Positions 17,196-25,139 of a stretch of DNA of 32,510 nucleotides are shown here, piece by piece. The stretch is from Methylomarinum sp964474415. Lineage in GTDB: Bacteria; Pseudomonadota; Gammaproteobacteria; Methylococcales; Methylomonadaceae. The notes under the pieces were generated by a model that had not been told where the DNA came from, ran no database searches, and saw nothing but the letters and a program-made list of their open reading frames with translations. The position numbers and the translations under genes are program-made. Position 1 is the stretch's first letter, and every line of letters starts with the position of its first letter. The stretch lies in the NCBI GenBank assembly GCA_964474415.1, contig CAYYSO010000011.1:1-32510 (forward strand), in the 5' to 3' direction.

Positions 17196-18245
17196 ATGAT
17201 TAAAAAATATGTTTCAGCAGGTATAAGAGCTCCTTCTGGAGATAACTGTCAGCCTTGGGGGTTTCGTATTGAAGGGGATAATAAAATTCTTATACATATT
17301 ATCCCAGAAAGAGCGAAAAGTTTTTTTGATTACAAGCTTTGCGGAACTTATTTATCAGTTGGCGCAGTTATCGAAAATATCAGGACGCTTGCCATTAGTG
17401 AAGGTAACAAAATTCAAGTAACATACTTGACAGGTACGGATCGGAATTCACCTATTGCCTCGTTGGAAATTATTCCAGGTAAAAAACAAAATATATCCTT
17501 TAAAAATAAAGCTGAGGCTTTAATGACAAGGACAGTGAATCGTCGCCCATTTTTAACGAAAAAAATCCCTCCAGGAATCCAAAATAAATTACTTGATAAC
17601 CCTATCAGTGATATAAAAACAGATATATTTCATGGCTTTAATGATAGAGCAAGATGGGCGAAAATTATATATATCGCTGATTTGATTCGCTTTACCCACA
17701 AAGAGATTCATGAAGAACTATTTTCAAAAATATTGTTTGATTCTGAAGAAGTTGCCATAAAAAGATTAGGCCTGGAATATGATCGTCTCGGTTTGGGGCC
17801 GGCAAGTGCGCTGATGCTGAAGTATTTACAACCTTGGGATAGAATGAAAAGACTGATAAAGTATGGTGTACATCGAATTTTGGCAAATCAAACACGTTTT
17901 TTAGCACTTGCTTCTGGTGCAATTGTACTTATTACTTTTAAAGATGATACAGTAGAAAACTGGATAAAATGTGGTGAACAAACGCAACGTTTTTGGATTA
18001 CTGCAGCAGAGCTGAGTTTATGTATTCAACCAATGACAGTAGCTTTATATATGAACCAAAGGTATAAAGATGAAGGCTTAAAGCATTTTTACCCGGAACA
18101 GGAAAAATTGTTAGAAGAAATGAGTATTAAATTAGCTGAAAAGATACCGGCTGACTCTTGCGGGGGTATGTTGTTTCGGATAGGGTATGGTTGGCAAATG
18201 AAAGCTCCCGCTGTGCGCCAGTCGGCTGAAGAGTTTATGCTATAA
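17196..18245 (+). CDS. Nitroreductase-fold (Acg-like) flavoprotein
   Basis: This 349-residue protein begins almost at once with the FMN-contact segment of the family (AGIRAPSGDNCQPWGFRI, about 8-25). It continues with LSVGAVIENIRTLAISEG, RTVNRRPF and a C-terminal WITAAELSLCIQPMTVALYM. The layout fits the long Acg/Rv3131-like nitroreductase group. Known members bind FMN, but several lack measurable nitroreductase activity and may sequester flavin. The start follows an in-frame stop at 17184-17186, so the short N-terminus is genuine for this frame. The 141-base gap after the ThiF-like gene carries its own promoter-like elements. Its stop runs straight into a strong terminator, so this is the last gene of the cluster. 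It could oxidize or reduce the product activated by the E1-like enzyme. Confidence 0.8.
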   Translation: MIKKYVSAGIRAPSGDNCQPWGFRIEGDNKILIHIIPERAKSFFDYKLCGTYLSVGAVIENIRTLAISEGNKIQVTYLTGTDRNSPIASLEIIPGKKQNISFKNKAEALMTRTVNRRPFLTKKIPPGIQNKLLDNPISDIKTDIFHGFNDRARWAKIIYIADLIRFTHKEIHEELFSKILFDSEEVAIKRLGLEYDRLGLGPASALMLKYLQPWDRMKRLIKYGVHRILANQTRFLALASGAIVLITFKDDTVENWIKCGEQTQRFWITAAELSLCIQPMTVALYMNQRYKDEGLKHFYPEQEKLLEEMSIKLAEKIPADSCGGMLFRIGYGWQMKAPAVRQSAEEFML

Positions 18246-18280
18246 AAAACCCTGGTCTTTTTATAAATGCCAGGGTTTTT
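18245..18280. terminator. Bidirectional intrinsic terminator
   Basis: AAAAACCCTGG (18245-18255) pairs perfectly with CCAGGGTTTTT (18270-18280) around a 14-base loop. T-runs follow the stem in both directions. It separates the + strand nitroreductase-like gene from the convergent PEP-CTERM gene and should end both transcripts. Confidence 0.9.
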
Positions 18281-18305
18281 ATTTTCAATCAGCATGAAAA
18301 TTTTA

Positions 18306-19271
18306 TCATTTTGATTTGTTATATCTTTTTGCAAAGCCACCGAAAGAAATTAAACTAACTGCGAACAGAGCTAATGTATTGGGTTCAGGGACTGTTGCGG
18401 GTACTATTGAACCTTCATTTTGAATGCCTGTTTGTATGAAGGATGCGGCAGTAGTCGGGTCGACAACGGCTGGATCTGTACTACAAACTCCAGTTCCGCC
18501 TGCTCCGGTACAAAACGCTGCACCTGTGGAAATGGTTGCGTCAACGTCAACAAAGTTAAATAAAACATCCGAACCTAATGGAGCTCCCATGCTGTCAGAA
18601 AACACTACACCTGCCAAAATGCTCGTAGTATCTAAAGTCAAACCAACAGTTCCTGAAGGAAATGCTCCTCCGTCAACACCAATACCCGAGCCTCCAGAAA
18701 CTGGAACAAGATTAAAACTTGCCAATTCTAACCGGTCTCCATTTACTCCTCCAGGTACTTTGCTTAAGTCCATGCCAGCGGAGTCTAAAAATAATTTTAC
18801 AGTACCTGATTGGGCGCCTCCTGTATCAAAAGAAATATCACCACCAGCATTGAGTACCTTGCCTGATAAGTTTTCAAATTCAAAATAAATGGAATTAAAA
18901 TTTGAAAAACCTACCGCATCATTAGTCCCTAAAAATGCTCCAAATGCAGCTGGCGCTAACGAAGCACCACTAGGAAATGATTTGGCTCCAACCCAGGATA
19001 GAAAGCCATCATCTGAAAAAGACTGGCCTACAGCAGAGCCGCCTAATAACTCTTGGGTTACTGTTGATGCACCGGCAACGGTGATATCTTGTAAACCTGT
19101 CAAAGAACCCAAAGTAGCATAGGTTGTTGCGCCTACTGTCGTACCATTCAATCCGGTAAGATCAAGTCCCCAATCAGTAATAGGTGTTAATGCTTCCGCT
19201 TGACTGGAAAATAGTGGCAACGCACAGGCAAAACTCGCTGCAATTATTTTTTTCTTGAATGAATGTTTCAT
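18306..19271 (-). CDS. PEP-CTERM sorting domain surface protein
   Basis: A 321-residue exported protein. The Sec signal peptide MKHSFKKKIIAASFACALPLFSSQAEA is likely cut after AEA. The mature part is Gly/Ser/Thr rich, low in charge and beta-like, with one possible disulfide pair (CTGAGGTGVC). The C-terminus has the full PEP-CTERM signal: VPEP (294-297), a hydrophobic helix (LALFAVSLISFGGF) and a basic tail (KRYNKSK). Such proteins are processed by an exosortase and delivered to the outer surface or extracellular matrix, often in exopolysaccharide- or floc-forming bacteria. The ATG at 19271 is preferred over one 12 bases upstream because AGGA lies correctly before it. A sigma-54-type promoter sits 40 bases upstream. 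No exosortase gene is in the window. Confidence 0.93.
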   Translation of the reverse strand: MKHSFKKKIIAASFACALPLFSSQAEALTPITDWGLDLTGLNGTTVGATTYATLGSLTGLQDITVAGASTVTQELLGGSAVGQSFSDDGFLSWVGAKSFPSGASLAPAAFGAFLGTNDAVGFSNFNSIYFEFENLSGKVLNAGGDISFDTGGAQSGTVKLFLDSAGMDLSKVPGGVNGDRLELASFNLVPVSGGSGIGVDGGAFPSGTVGLTLDTTSILAGVVFSDSMGAPLGSDVLFNFVDVDATISTGAAFCTGAGGTGVCSTDPAVVDPTTAASFIQTGIQNEGSIVPATVPEPNTLALFAVSLISFGGFAKRYNKSK

Positions 19272-19311
19272 AAGAATCCTCATGAATTAATGTTAAAAAC
19301 AGTTATAAATA

Positions 19312-19328
19312 AGCATTTAGGATGCCAT
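19312..19328 (-). promoter_or_regulatory. Sigma-54 (-24/-12) promoter candidate for the PEP-CTERM gene
   Basis: On the minus strand ATGGCATCCTAAATGCT matches the RpoN consensus yTGGCACG-N4-TTGCW at TGGCA and TGCT, with the essential GG-N10-GC spacing. Transcription would start near 19301, giving a leader of about 30 bases before the ATG at 19271. PEP-CTERM genes are known to be controlled by the PrsK/PrsR two-component system with RpoN, which supports the call. Confidence 0.6.
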
Positions 19329-19617
19329 AACTATAAAAACATTATAAAACAATTATATAGATAATATTATGGTGTTTTTCGGGAATCATTATTGATTAAT
19401 TGTAAAATTAATTGACAATAAAACTATTCATTGATTTTGGTTGTGATGTGGGAAATTTAGTCAAAACTTTTGACTGCTTGTCATACAAGTCATTAGATTA
19501 TATCCCAGCAACTTAGCTGTTAAGCTGGTTGACGGGTAATTTATGTCCAGTTTTTATTAATATTGCATATAAATTAGGTATGACAATACAAGTTGAGCGG
19601 ATAAAAAAATAGGGTTT
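19329..19617. other. Intergenic region upstream of the PEP-CTERM gene
   Basis: About 290 very AT-rich bases. It is a suitable place for upstream activator sites of the sigma-54 promoter. A small inverted repeat CCAGC/GCTGG (19505-19509 with 19524-19528) is visible; nothing else is recognised. Confidence 0.35.
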
Positions 19618-19797
19618 ATGAGAAAAATAAATGTAAAAAAAACTGACGTTTTAGTGGAAAGGCATCCTGAGTCAATTTGGGTTAACAAAACAAGCCAGTC
19701 ACCAGCAATGGCCTATGTTGTGCTGGAACATCTACTTTCACGTTGACAACTCACGGCTGAAAAACTGGCAGAAATTATTGGTAAGCGGCACTATTAA
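19618..19797 (+). pseudogene. Decayed ORF of unknown family
   Basis: An ATG at 19618 opens MRKINVKKTDVLVERHPES and continues for 42 codons to a TGA at 19744-19746. The same frame then reads QLTAEKLAEIIGKRHY before a TAA at 19795-19797. The protein-like composition on both sides of the TGA suggests a broken gene. I do not recognise the family. The bases up to 19943 hold no clear gene. Confidence 0.35.
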
Positions 19798-19943
19798 GAG
19801 CAAAAGACCAAAAAATTACATGCCAGATACTCCCAAGTGGCGCTGGAATGAAATCTGACAATGCAGACGCTAAAAAAATCCAATAAACTACCATCGCTTC
19901 CATGATGAGTGCGGTGAGCAGTTGTTTGGATTTTTATATTGAA

Positions 19944-21635
19944 TTAGTTGTTTTCTAATTTTTTTAAAAGATTGGAAGCAGCATTTTTTTCTGGAAAACT
20001 TTGTTGGGAGTTGATAATACGGCTGAGTATTTTAATTGCCAGTTTACGGTTACCATTTTGGGCATAAGCATTTGCCAGATGATATTGAATTGCATAAGCA
20101 TTCGGAACCTGCAGGCTTGCCTTTTTAAGAATTTTCATTCCTTTTGCCAACTGACCTTGTTTAACCAAAACGCTACCATAAGTGTCTGCAATAATAGGTG
20201 ACTCTGATATTTTTTGATAGGCTTTTTCAGCTAAGGGTAGGGCTTTAGGGTCATTCTGCTGATAATATAACCATGCCAGATTGTTCAAGACTAAAGCATT
20301 ATTAGGTTGCTCTACAAGAATAGCTTGATAATGTTTTTCGGTTTCATTGGCATTTTTTTGTTTTTCATAGATGCTTGCCAGTTTGAAATGGGCAACCAGG
20401 TTTTTAGGATTTTTTTTAAGTTCCTTGTTAAGAAAACTAATGGCATCCGATTCTTTACCTTGAGCAAGCATAATATTGGTTATTGTATTTAGGATTTTGG
20501 TATTCGGTTTTATTTTGTAAGCTTGTTGGTAGGTGGTTAACGCTTGAGTTGGTTTCTTTTCAGCAAGATAAATATCGCCTTCCAATAATTCAGAAAATCC
20601 TGTTTCTGGTGCCAGTTGTTTTATTCTTTGTGCCGTATTAAACGCTTCAGAGAAATGATTGAGTTTGGTTAAGAATGCTGTTTTTTGAGTTAATATCTGT
20701 AAATCATCTGGTGCAATTGCTGTAATTTTATTAAGTAATTTGAGAACTTTTTCTTCATTCTCAGGTTGGTTAATTAGCAGCTTTATCAGCAGTAGTCGAT
20801 GGCGGAGGTCTGATGTTTCCTGATTAATCAGTTGTTCTAAAGTTTGAATGGCCGGCTGTTTTTGGTTGTTAAGTAGTTGGGTGCCAGCTAAAAAAGAAAG
20901 TGCTGATTTATTGCCTGGATAGCGTTTAATAAGCTCTTGAGCCAATATGAGCGCTTTTTCTGTTTGTTTTTTTGTGTCGTAAAATCTGGCTAAGTATCTG
21001 GCAACTGCTATTTCTTGATGGATATTTCCCCTGTTTTTTTCTTGAGCTGTCAGCAATAGGTTCTCAATATCCTGTTGTCTGTTTTCTTTGTTCGCGATTT
21101 TAGCTAACAGAAAATATGCATGGATTGATTTATCATTGATAGATAATGATTCGGCTGCATGCTCTTTTGCTTTATTTACATTTCCCGTTTCTAAAAAAAG
21201 TATTGTTAATCCGATGTGTGCTTTTAAATTTTGTTGATCTAAAGCAATAGCATTTTGATAGCTTTTAATAGCAAGGTCATAGTTTTTTCTTAATGTTTCT
21301 AATAATGCACGTAAATTATAGAACTCGGGATCTTTAGGGTTTTGTTTTATTAAAATATTAATTTTATTTTCTGCGTCTTTAAGTTTGCTTTTTTTTAAGA
21401 GAAGGTTAAATATATCAATATAATCTTGTTTTTTGACGGATTTTTTTTGTTTGGCATATGACTCCTCGTTGAAAAAGGAACCGGTTAGTTCGCTTTCTTG
21501 GCTTGATGGTGGACTGAAAATAGTCGAGTTGTTTAGTTGCTCTTCTAGTGAACCATAAGTTGCTCCTATCACAATACTGCTATTGATGAAACAAGCTATT
21601 ACAATTGTTATTTGTTTAATTTTCATGGCACTCAT
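19944..21635 (-). CDS. TPR-repeat protein resembling PEP-CTERM system TPR proteins
   Basis: This 563-residue protein has an N-terminal signal peptide (IKQITIVIACFINSSIVIGA) and then, from about residue 70 to the end, many tetratricopeptide repeats. Examples are DPEFYNLRALLETLRKNYDLAIKSY, NLKAHIGLTILFLETGNVNKAKEH, NLVAHFKLASIYEKQKNANETEKHY and NALVLNNLAWLYYQQNDP. The last repeats, with LNNLAWLYYQQ, ADTYGSVLVKQGQLAKGM and YHLANAYAQNGNRKLA, strongly recall the C-terminal part of the PrsT-type TPR protein of PEP-CTERM/exopolysaccharide loci, though PrsT is usually much longer. It should be periplasmic or outer-membrane associated and act as a protein-interaction scaffold. It is a single gene on the same strand as the PEP-CTERM gene. 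ATG 21626 is an alternative start, with little to decide between them. Confidence 0.8.
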   Translation of the reverse strand: MSAMKIKQITIVIACFINSSIVIGATYGSLEEQLNNSTIFSPPSSQESELTGSFFNEESYAKQKKSVKKQDYIDIFNLLLKKSKLKDAENKINILIKQNPKDPEFYNLRALLETLRKNYDLAIKSYQNAIALDQQNLKAHIGLTILFLETGNVNKAKEHAAESLSINDKSIHAYFLLAKIANKENRQQDIENLLLTAQEKNRGNIHQEIAVARYLARFYDTKKQTEKALILAQELIKRYPGNKSALSFLAGTQLLNNQKQPAIQTLEQLINQETSDLRHRLLLIKLLINQPENEEKVLKLLNKITAIAPDDLQILTQKTAFLTKLNHFSEAFNTAQRIKQLAPETGFSELLEGDIYLAEKKPTQALTTYQQAYKIKPNTKILNTITNIMLAQGKESDAISFLNKELKKNPKNLVAHFKLASIYEKQKNANETEKHYQAILVEQPNNALVLNNLAWLYYQQNDPKALPLAEKAYQKISESPIIADTYGSVLVKQGQLAKGMKILKKASLQVPNAYAIQYHLANAYAQNGNRKLAIKILSRIINSQQSFPEKNAASNLLKKLENN

Positions 21636-21664
21636 TTTAAGATATAGAAAAATTAATTAGAAAT

Positions 21665-21678
21665 TTGTAGGACTACAA
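21665..21678. promoter_or_regulatory. Perfect palindrome upstream of the TPR gene
   Basis: TTGTAG-GA-CTACAA forms a 6+2+6 inverted repeat 30 bases upstream of the TPR protein start. It is placed where an operator or core promoter would lie. No regulator is assigned. Confidence 0.3.
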
Positions 21679-21798
21679 GTTTAATAGTATCCATTTTTGT
21701 ATATTTTGACTATCTCTTAAAAGAATTTAGGATAGTGTACGAAATAATTTAGATGGCTTACATTTTCGACTATCAACTTCAAACGGGACAAAACAAGG

Positions 21799-22039
21799 GG
21801 TATTGTTGCATAAATCGGAGTAGTCTCCATACCAAGTGGCAAGGACATGAACTAAGAAACAAAAGCAGTGCTACAAACTTAAAAACCGGTTCTTTGGTGC
21901 TCAGTAGGTCGCAGTTTATTTGCGTGTAGGAGCGATGAATACAATGGCGAACCTTGGTATACTCGAATGTTACCCAGTCTGATAAAAGGAGGTGCGGCTG
22001 ATGAGTAGTTTGAACTTTGGCTTATTTATGCAACAAAGC
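21799..22039. mobile_element. IS-like or MITE remnant with 13-bp terminal inverted repeats
   Basis: TTGTTGCATAAAT (21803-21815) and ATTTATGCAACAA (22024-22036) are perfect inverted repeats about 240 bases apart. The sequence GCTTTGTTGCATAAAT at the right end resembles terminal repeats of IS5-group elements. The interior has no intact transposase; a short frame containing NLKTGSLVLS may be a trace of an IS5-type N-terminus. It is therefore an internally deleted insertion sequence or a non-autonomous element. A clear target duplication was not found. Confidence 0.6.
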
Positions 22040-22129
22040 TGTTGATGGCGGCAATAACTAGCAATTTACACTGTTACCGGATTTTCTATTGTTACCCCGA
22101 TGTTGATGATTCTGGATAAACACATAACT

Positions 22130-23392
22130 TTAATTGGTTATGTACTTTTCTTTTTGATAAACAGGTAATGCTGCGATACGTTCATCAATCAATTTCAACA
22201 TATTTTGGTAAGCGGGGCTGTAGATGGAACCATATTTCTGCTTAAAAACATGGCTGTTCATTGCTTCGGGTAGATCACGTACATCCGGCATAAAGGCGCG
22301 GTAATTTTCTATGTTATACATGGCCTTTTGCAGTTTTCTGGCGCTTTCCGGTGTTGCTGTGGCTATTTGACCGAACTTTAATCCGGCCCGGTCACAGGCC
22401 AGGTCAATAAAACTGAAGCCGCTGCCGCTTTGGGCGTCGCTTAATTCTTTCTCCTGTCCCAGCATATTAGCCAATGTCGTTGCACCGGTTGCGGCCAGCG
22501 CTGCTGATGCAACAAAGTGTTTGGCCATGTCAATTCGTCGGTAAAGGAAAACCGGGTATTGTTTGGCTATAGTCAGGTTTAGCGGTAGAAAAGATTTCAG
22601 TTCTTCTTTATTGACATAGCTGCTGACAGCGATGATGAGGGCGCGATTTTCTTCAATGGCATTATCAACAGTTGAGCGTTGAAAGGCTGACAGAAACAAG
22701 GGTTGCAGTAATTCTGACAGTGATAAACGCCACCTGGGATTATGTTTCAGTATAATTTGATTGATTTGTTGTTGATAAAAAATTAAGGATTGATAGCTTT
22801 GGTTTTCCTGTAACGGGGTGTTGTTAGCAGCATCTTCAAAATTTGTCAGGTAAGTGATGCTCAGGCCATCCGCTCCAATTCGGATGTTGCTGATATGTTG
22901 TGCTGCTAAAATATAGTACTGTTTTAACGGCGTGTATTTAATTACGCTTTCGATAAGTTGACCGGCAAATTCATCGGCTACAGCAATACGGCCTATTTTT
23001 AATGAGTTGATAGCGGGAAAGCCGGCTATTTTGCTAAGGTTAAAAGTGAAATTTAGATATTTTCCAAACAGGTTGCTGGGTAAAGATAATGTTATCTGCA
23101 AGTTGAGTGAATTTTCTTTAAGTGTTATTTGTGAAGAGCTTTGAATAAGCAGATTCAGTAAATAATTGATGGCAATGTTCAGATCTTTTTTATTGAGGTG
23201 TATAGTTCGAATTTTGTGTTTGTCAGTGGTTGAGATATTTAATATTTGTTTCGCACGCTGGATGTCATTGTGACTTAATTGTCTGTCGCCAGTGATTAAT
23301 GGCGTGCTATCAATAGCAAATAGAAGAATGACTGCTAATAATGCAGGTGGCGCCGCCAGGTAAAAAAACAAAAGTCTTAACGACGTCAGCAT
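22130..23392 (-). CDS. Uncharacterised membrane-anchored protein downstream of ppx
   Basis: A 420-residue protein I do not recognise. A single hydrophobic segment near the N-terminus (about 6-27, LRLLFFYLAAPPALLAVILLF) would anchor or export it. The middle looks like alternating strands (LNLQITLSLPSNLFGKYLNFTFNL, IRIGADGLSITYLTNF). The C-terminal third is helical, with ASAALAATGATTLANMLGQEKE, SGFSFIDLACDRAGLKFG and a conserved-looking YRAFMPDVRDLPEAM near the end. The last part suggests a periplasmic globular domain. Its ATG (23390-23392) directly follows the Ppx stop with no gap, so the pair is translationally linked and a role near polyphosphate or ppGpp metabolism is possible but unproven. 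Confidence 0.7.
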   Translation of the reverse strand: MLTSLRLLFFYLAAPPALLAVILLFAIDSTPLITGDRQLSHNDIQRAKQILNISTTDKHKIRTIHLNKKDLNIAINYLLNLLIQSSSQITLKENSLNLQITLSLPSNLFGKYLNFTFNLSKIAGFPAINSLKIGRIAVADEFAGQLIESVIKYTPLKQYYILAAQHISNIRIGADGLSITYLTNFEDAANNTPLQENQSYQSLIFYQQQINQIILKHNPRWRLSLSELLQPLFLSAFQRSTVDNAIEENRALIIAVSSYVNKEELKSFLPLNLTIAKQYPVFLYRRIDMAKHFVASAALAATGATTLANMLGQEKELSDAQSGSGFSFIDLACDRAGLKFGQIATATPESARKLQKAMYNIENYRAFMPDVRDLPEAMNSHVFKQKYGSIYSPAYQNMLKLIDERIAALPVYQKEKYITN

Positions 23393-24892
23393 TTATTGAA
23401 ATTCCAGTTTGAAACGGGCTGGTTTCAGAAACCCGGCTTCCAGTTCCAGATCGGCTTGCGTCAACGGAGCTTGTTGCAGCCATTGGTCGGTGAATTGCAG
23501 TTGTATGGTATTTTGTCTGATGGATATTTTGAAATCAGGTCGTAGACTATGCCTATTTCTATGTATTAACACGGCAAGACGCAGAATAATGGTTAAAAAA
23601 GGGGCCGATTCATTCCAGGGTGTTGGCAAGTTTTTAAAACGTGATAATGAGAATTTTTTGCGATGACTGCGGACGATGGCGGCTAATACGTTCTGGTCCT
23701 GCCTGGAGAATCCGGCAAAGTCGCCGTTTTCAATAATATAGGCGCTGTGTTTATGGTATTGACTGTGAGCAATACTTTGACCAATTTCATGTAATTCAGC
23801 AGCCCATTGCAGAAATTGTACACTGTCCGGGTTGTCTGTTAAACAAGGATGACCAGGGATTTGTTTAAGAATATATTGTATTGTTTGTTTCAGATTCTCA
23901 GCATGTTGTTGATTGCTGCGATAGTATTCAGAAATGGTTTTACTGGTTTCGGAGCGTATATCCTGATTATAAATTCTACCCAGTAAATCATGCACCAGTC
24001 CTTCACGCAGAGCGCCGTCGGATACGGTCATTTGTTTGACCCCCAGCGCTTTAAAAGTAGCGTAGATAATGGCAACACCACCGGTAAAAACCGGCAGGCG
24101 TTCGTTGCTGAGTTCCGCTAAATTTAACTCACTAACATGTTTGTGTTTGCAGATATGGTCAACTAGTTGCTCAAGGCCATCCATGGTAATGCCGTTATTA
24201 CTCCAGTCTGCGGCATGTAAGACATTTCGAATTGCCTTTAAACTCCCTGAGGCGCCAATGGCTTCATCCCAGTTATGAGAATTGAATTTTTGTTGAAAAG
24301 GCTCCAGACGCTGTTCTGCCAGTAGTGTTGCTTTTTTAAAGGCTTTTTTTGACAGTTCGCCGTTCTTGAAAAACTGATTGCTGAAAGTAACACAGCCCAT
24401 GTGTAAGCTTTCTTTGCTGTACGGGGTGTCGTTACTGCCAATAATGTACTCGGTACTGCCGCCGCCAATATCCATGACGAAGCGTTTATTGGCGTTACTA
24501 CCCAGGCTGTTGGCAACGCCCTGGTAAATCAGCCGGGCTTCCTCTATGCCGGAAATGATATGAATAGGGTGGCCGAGTGCTTTCTCAGCCTGAGTAATGA
24601 ATTTACCGGCATTTTTTGCAGTTCTCAGCGTATTGGTGCCGACAATGCTGACACTGTTGGCTGGAAAATTTCTGATGCGCTGTCCGAAACGTTCCAGACA
24701 AGCCAAGGCTCTTTCTTGAGTGATTTTGTCCAGGTTCTTTTCATCATCCAGCCCGGAAGCCAGCCTTACCATTTCTTTTAAGCGGTCAATGGTTTGTAAT
24801 TTTCCGTCATTGAGACTGCAGATTAACATGTGAAAACTGTTGGAGCCGAGGTCTACAGCGGCAACACTATGGGGGAGAGGTTGTTGAGGCAA
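23393..24892 (-). CDS. ppx: Ppx/GppA-family exopolyphosphatase
   Basis: This 499-residue enzyme has the ASKHA-fold phosphatase core: DLGSNSFH (14-21), VGTNTLRTAKN (84-94), SGIEEARLIYQG with the catalytic glutamate region (114-125) and DIGGGSTEY (141-149). A helical C-terminal HD-like domain (about 305-499, with AAELHEIGQSIAHSQYHKHSAYIIEN) follows. The length and second domain fit the long form like E. coli Ppx (about 513) and GppA (about 494). Ppx releases phosphate from polyphosphate and GppA hydrolyses pppGpp; sequence alone does not separate them safely. It is divergent from yadG and directly followed by the unknown 420-residue gene. Confidence 0.9.
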   Translation of the reverse strand: MPQQPLPHSVAAVDLGSNSFHMLICSLNDGKLQTIDRLKEMVRLASGLDDEKNLDKITQERALACLERFGQRIRNFPANSVSIVGTNTLRTAKNAGKFITQAEKALGHPIHIISGIEEARLIYQGVANSLGSNANKRFVMDIGGGSTEYIIGSNDTPYSKESLHMGCVTFSNQFFKNGELSKKAFKKATLLAEQRLEPFQQKFNSHNWDEAIGASGSLKAIRNVLHAADWSNNGITMDGLEQLVDHICKHKHVSELNLAELSNERLPVFTGGVAIIYATFKALGVKQMTVSDGALREGLVHDLLGRIYNQDIRSETSKTISEYYRSNQQHAENLKQTIQYILKQIPGHPCLTDNPDSVQFLQWAAELHEIGQSIAHSQYHKHSAYIIENGDFAGFSRQDQNVLAAIVRSHRKKFSLSRFKNLPTPWNESAPFLTIILRLAVLIHRNRHSLRPDFKISIRQNTIQLQFTDQWLQQAPLTQADLELEAGFLKPARFKLEFQ

Positions 24893-25107
24893 GGTCTTGT
24901 CCTGTTTTATCTACGATAACATTAGATTTCTGATAAAATCACTGGGTTTTATGCTCTCTGCGGCTACTGCCATTTGGTTAAGTCTGTCATATCCCGGAAT
25001 GGACTGAATAACTTTACCGTAGGATATTATTGAATCCTCACTCCTTAATGGTGGAGGCAATCTTCGATTAAGAGAGATTAAAAAAACCGTTTCAGATCGG
25101 CCACCAT

Positions 25108-25132
25108 TATAATCAATTCTGCCTGATATAAT
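25108..25132 (+). promoter_or_regulatory. Candidate promoter of yadGH
   Basis: Two TATAAT boxes lie at 25108-25113 and 25127-25132. The second would start transcription at or next to the yadG ATG (25140). No Shine-Dalgarno precedes that ATG, which fits a leaderless or very short-leader message. No good -35 box is seen for either. Confidence 0.35.
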
Positions 25133-25139
25133 GTAGTGT

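Noticed and set aside
18424..19122. Long Pro/Ser-rich frames on the + strand
   Set aside because: They are the antisense of the PEP-CTERM gene, whose signal peptide, PEP-CTERM tail, ribosome site and promoter are all on the minus strand.
24911..25100. Protein-like minus-strand frame ending at 24911 just upstream of ppx (contains SIISYGKVIQSIPGYDRLNQ)
   Set aside because: Composition looks coding, but there is no start codon with a ribosome site, and the frame runs back into the antisense of yadG. Kept only as a possibility.
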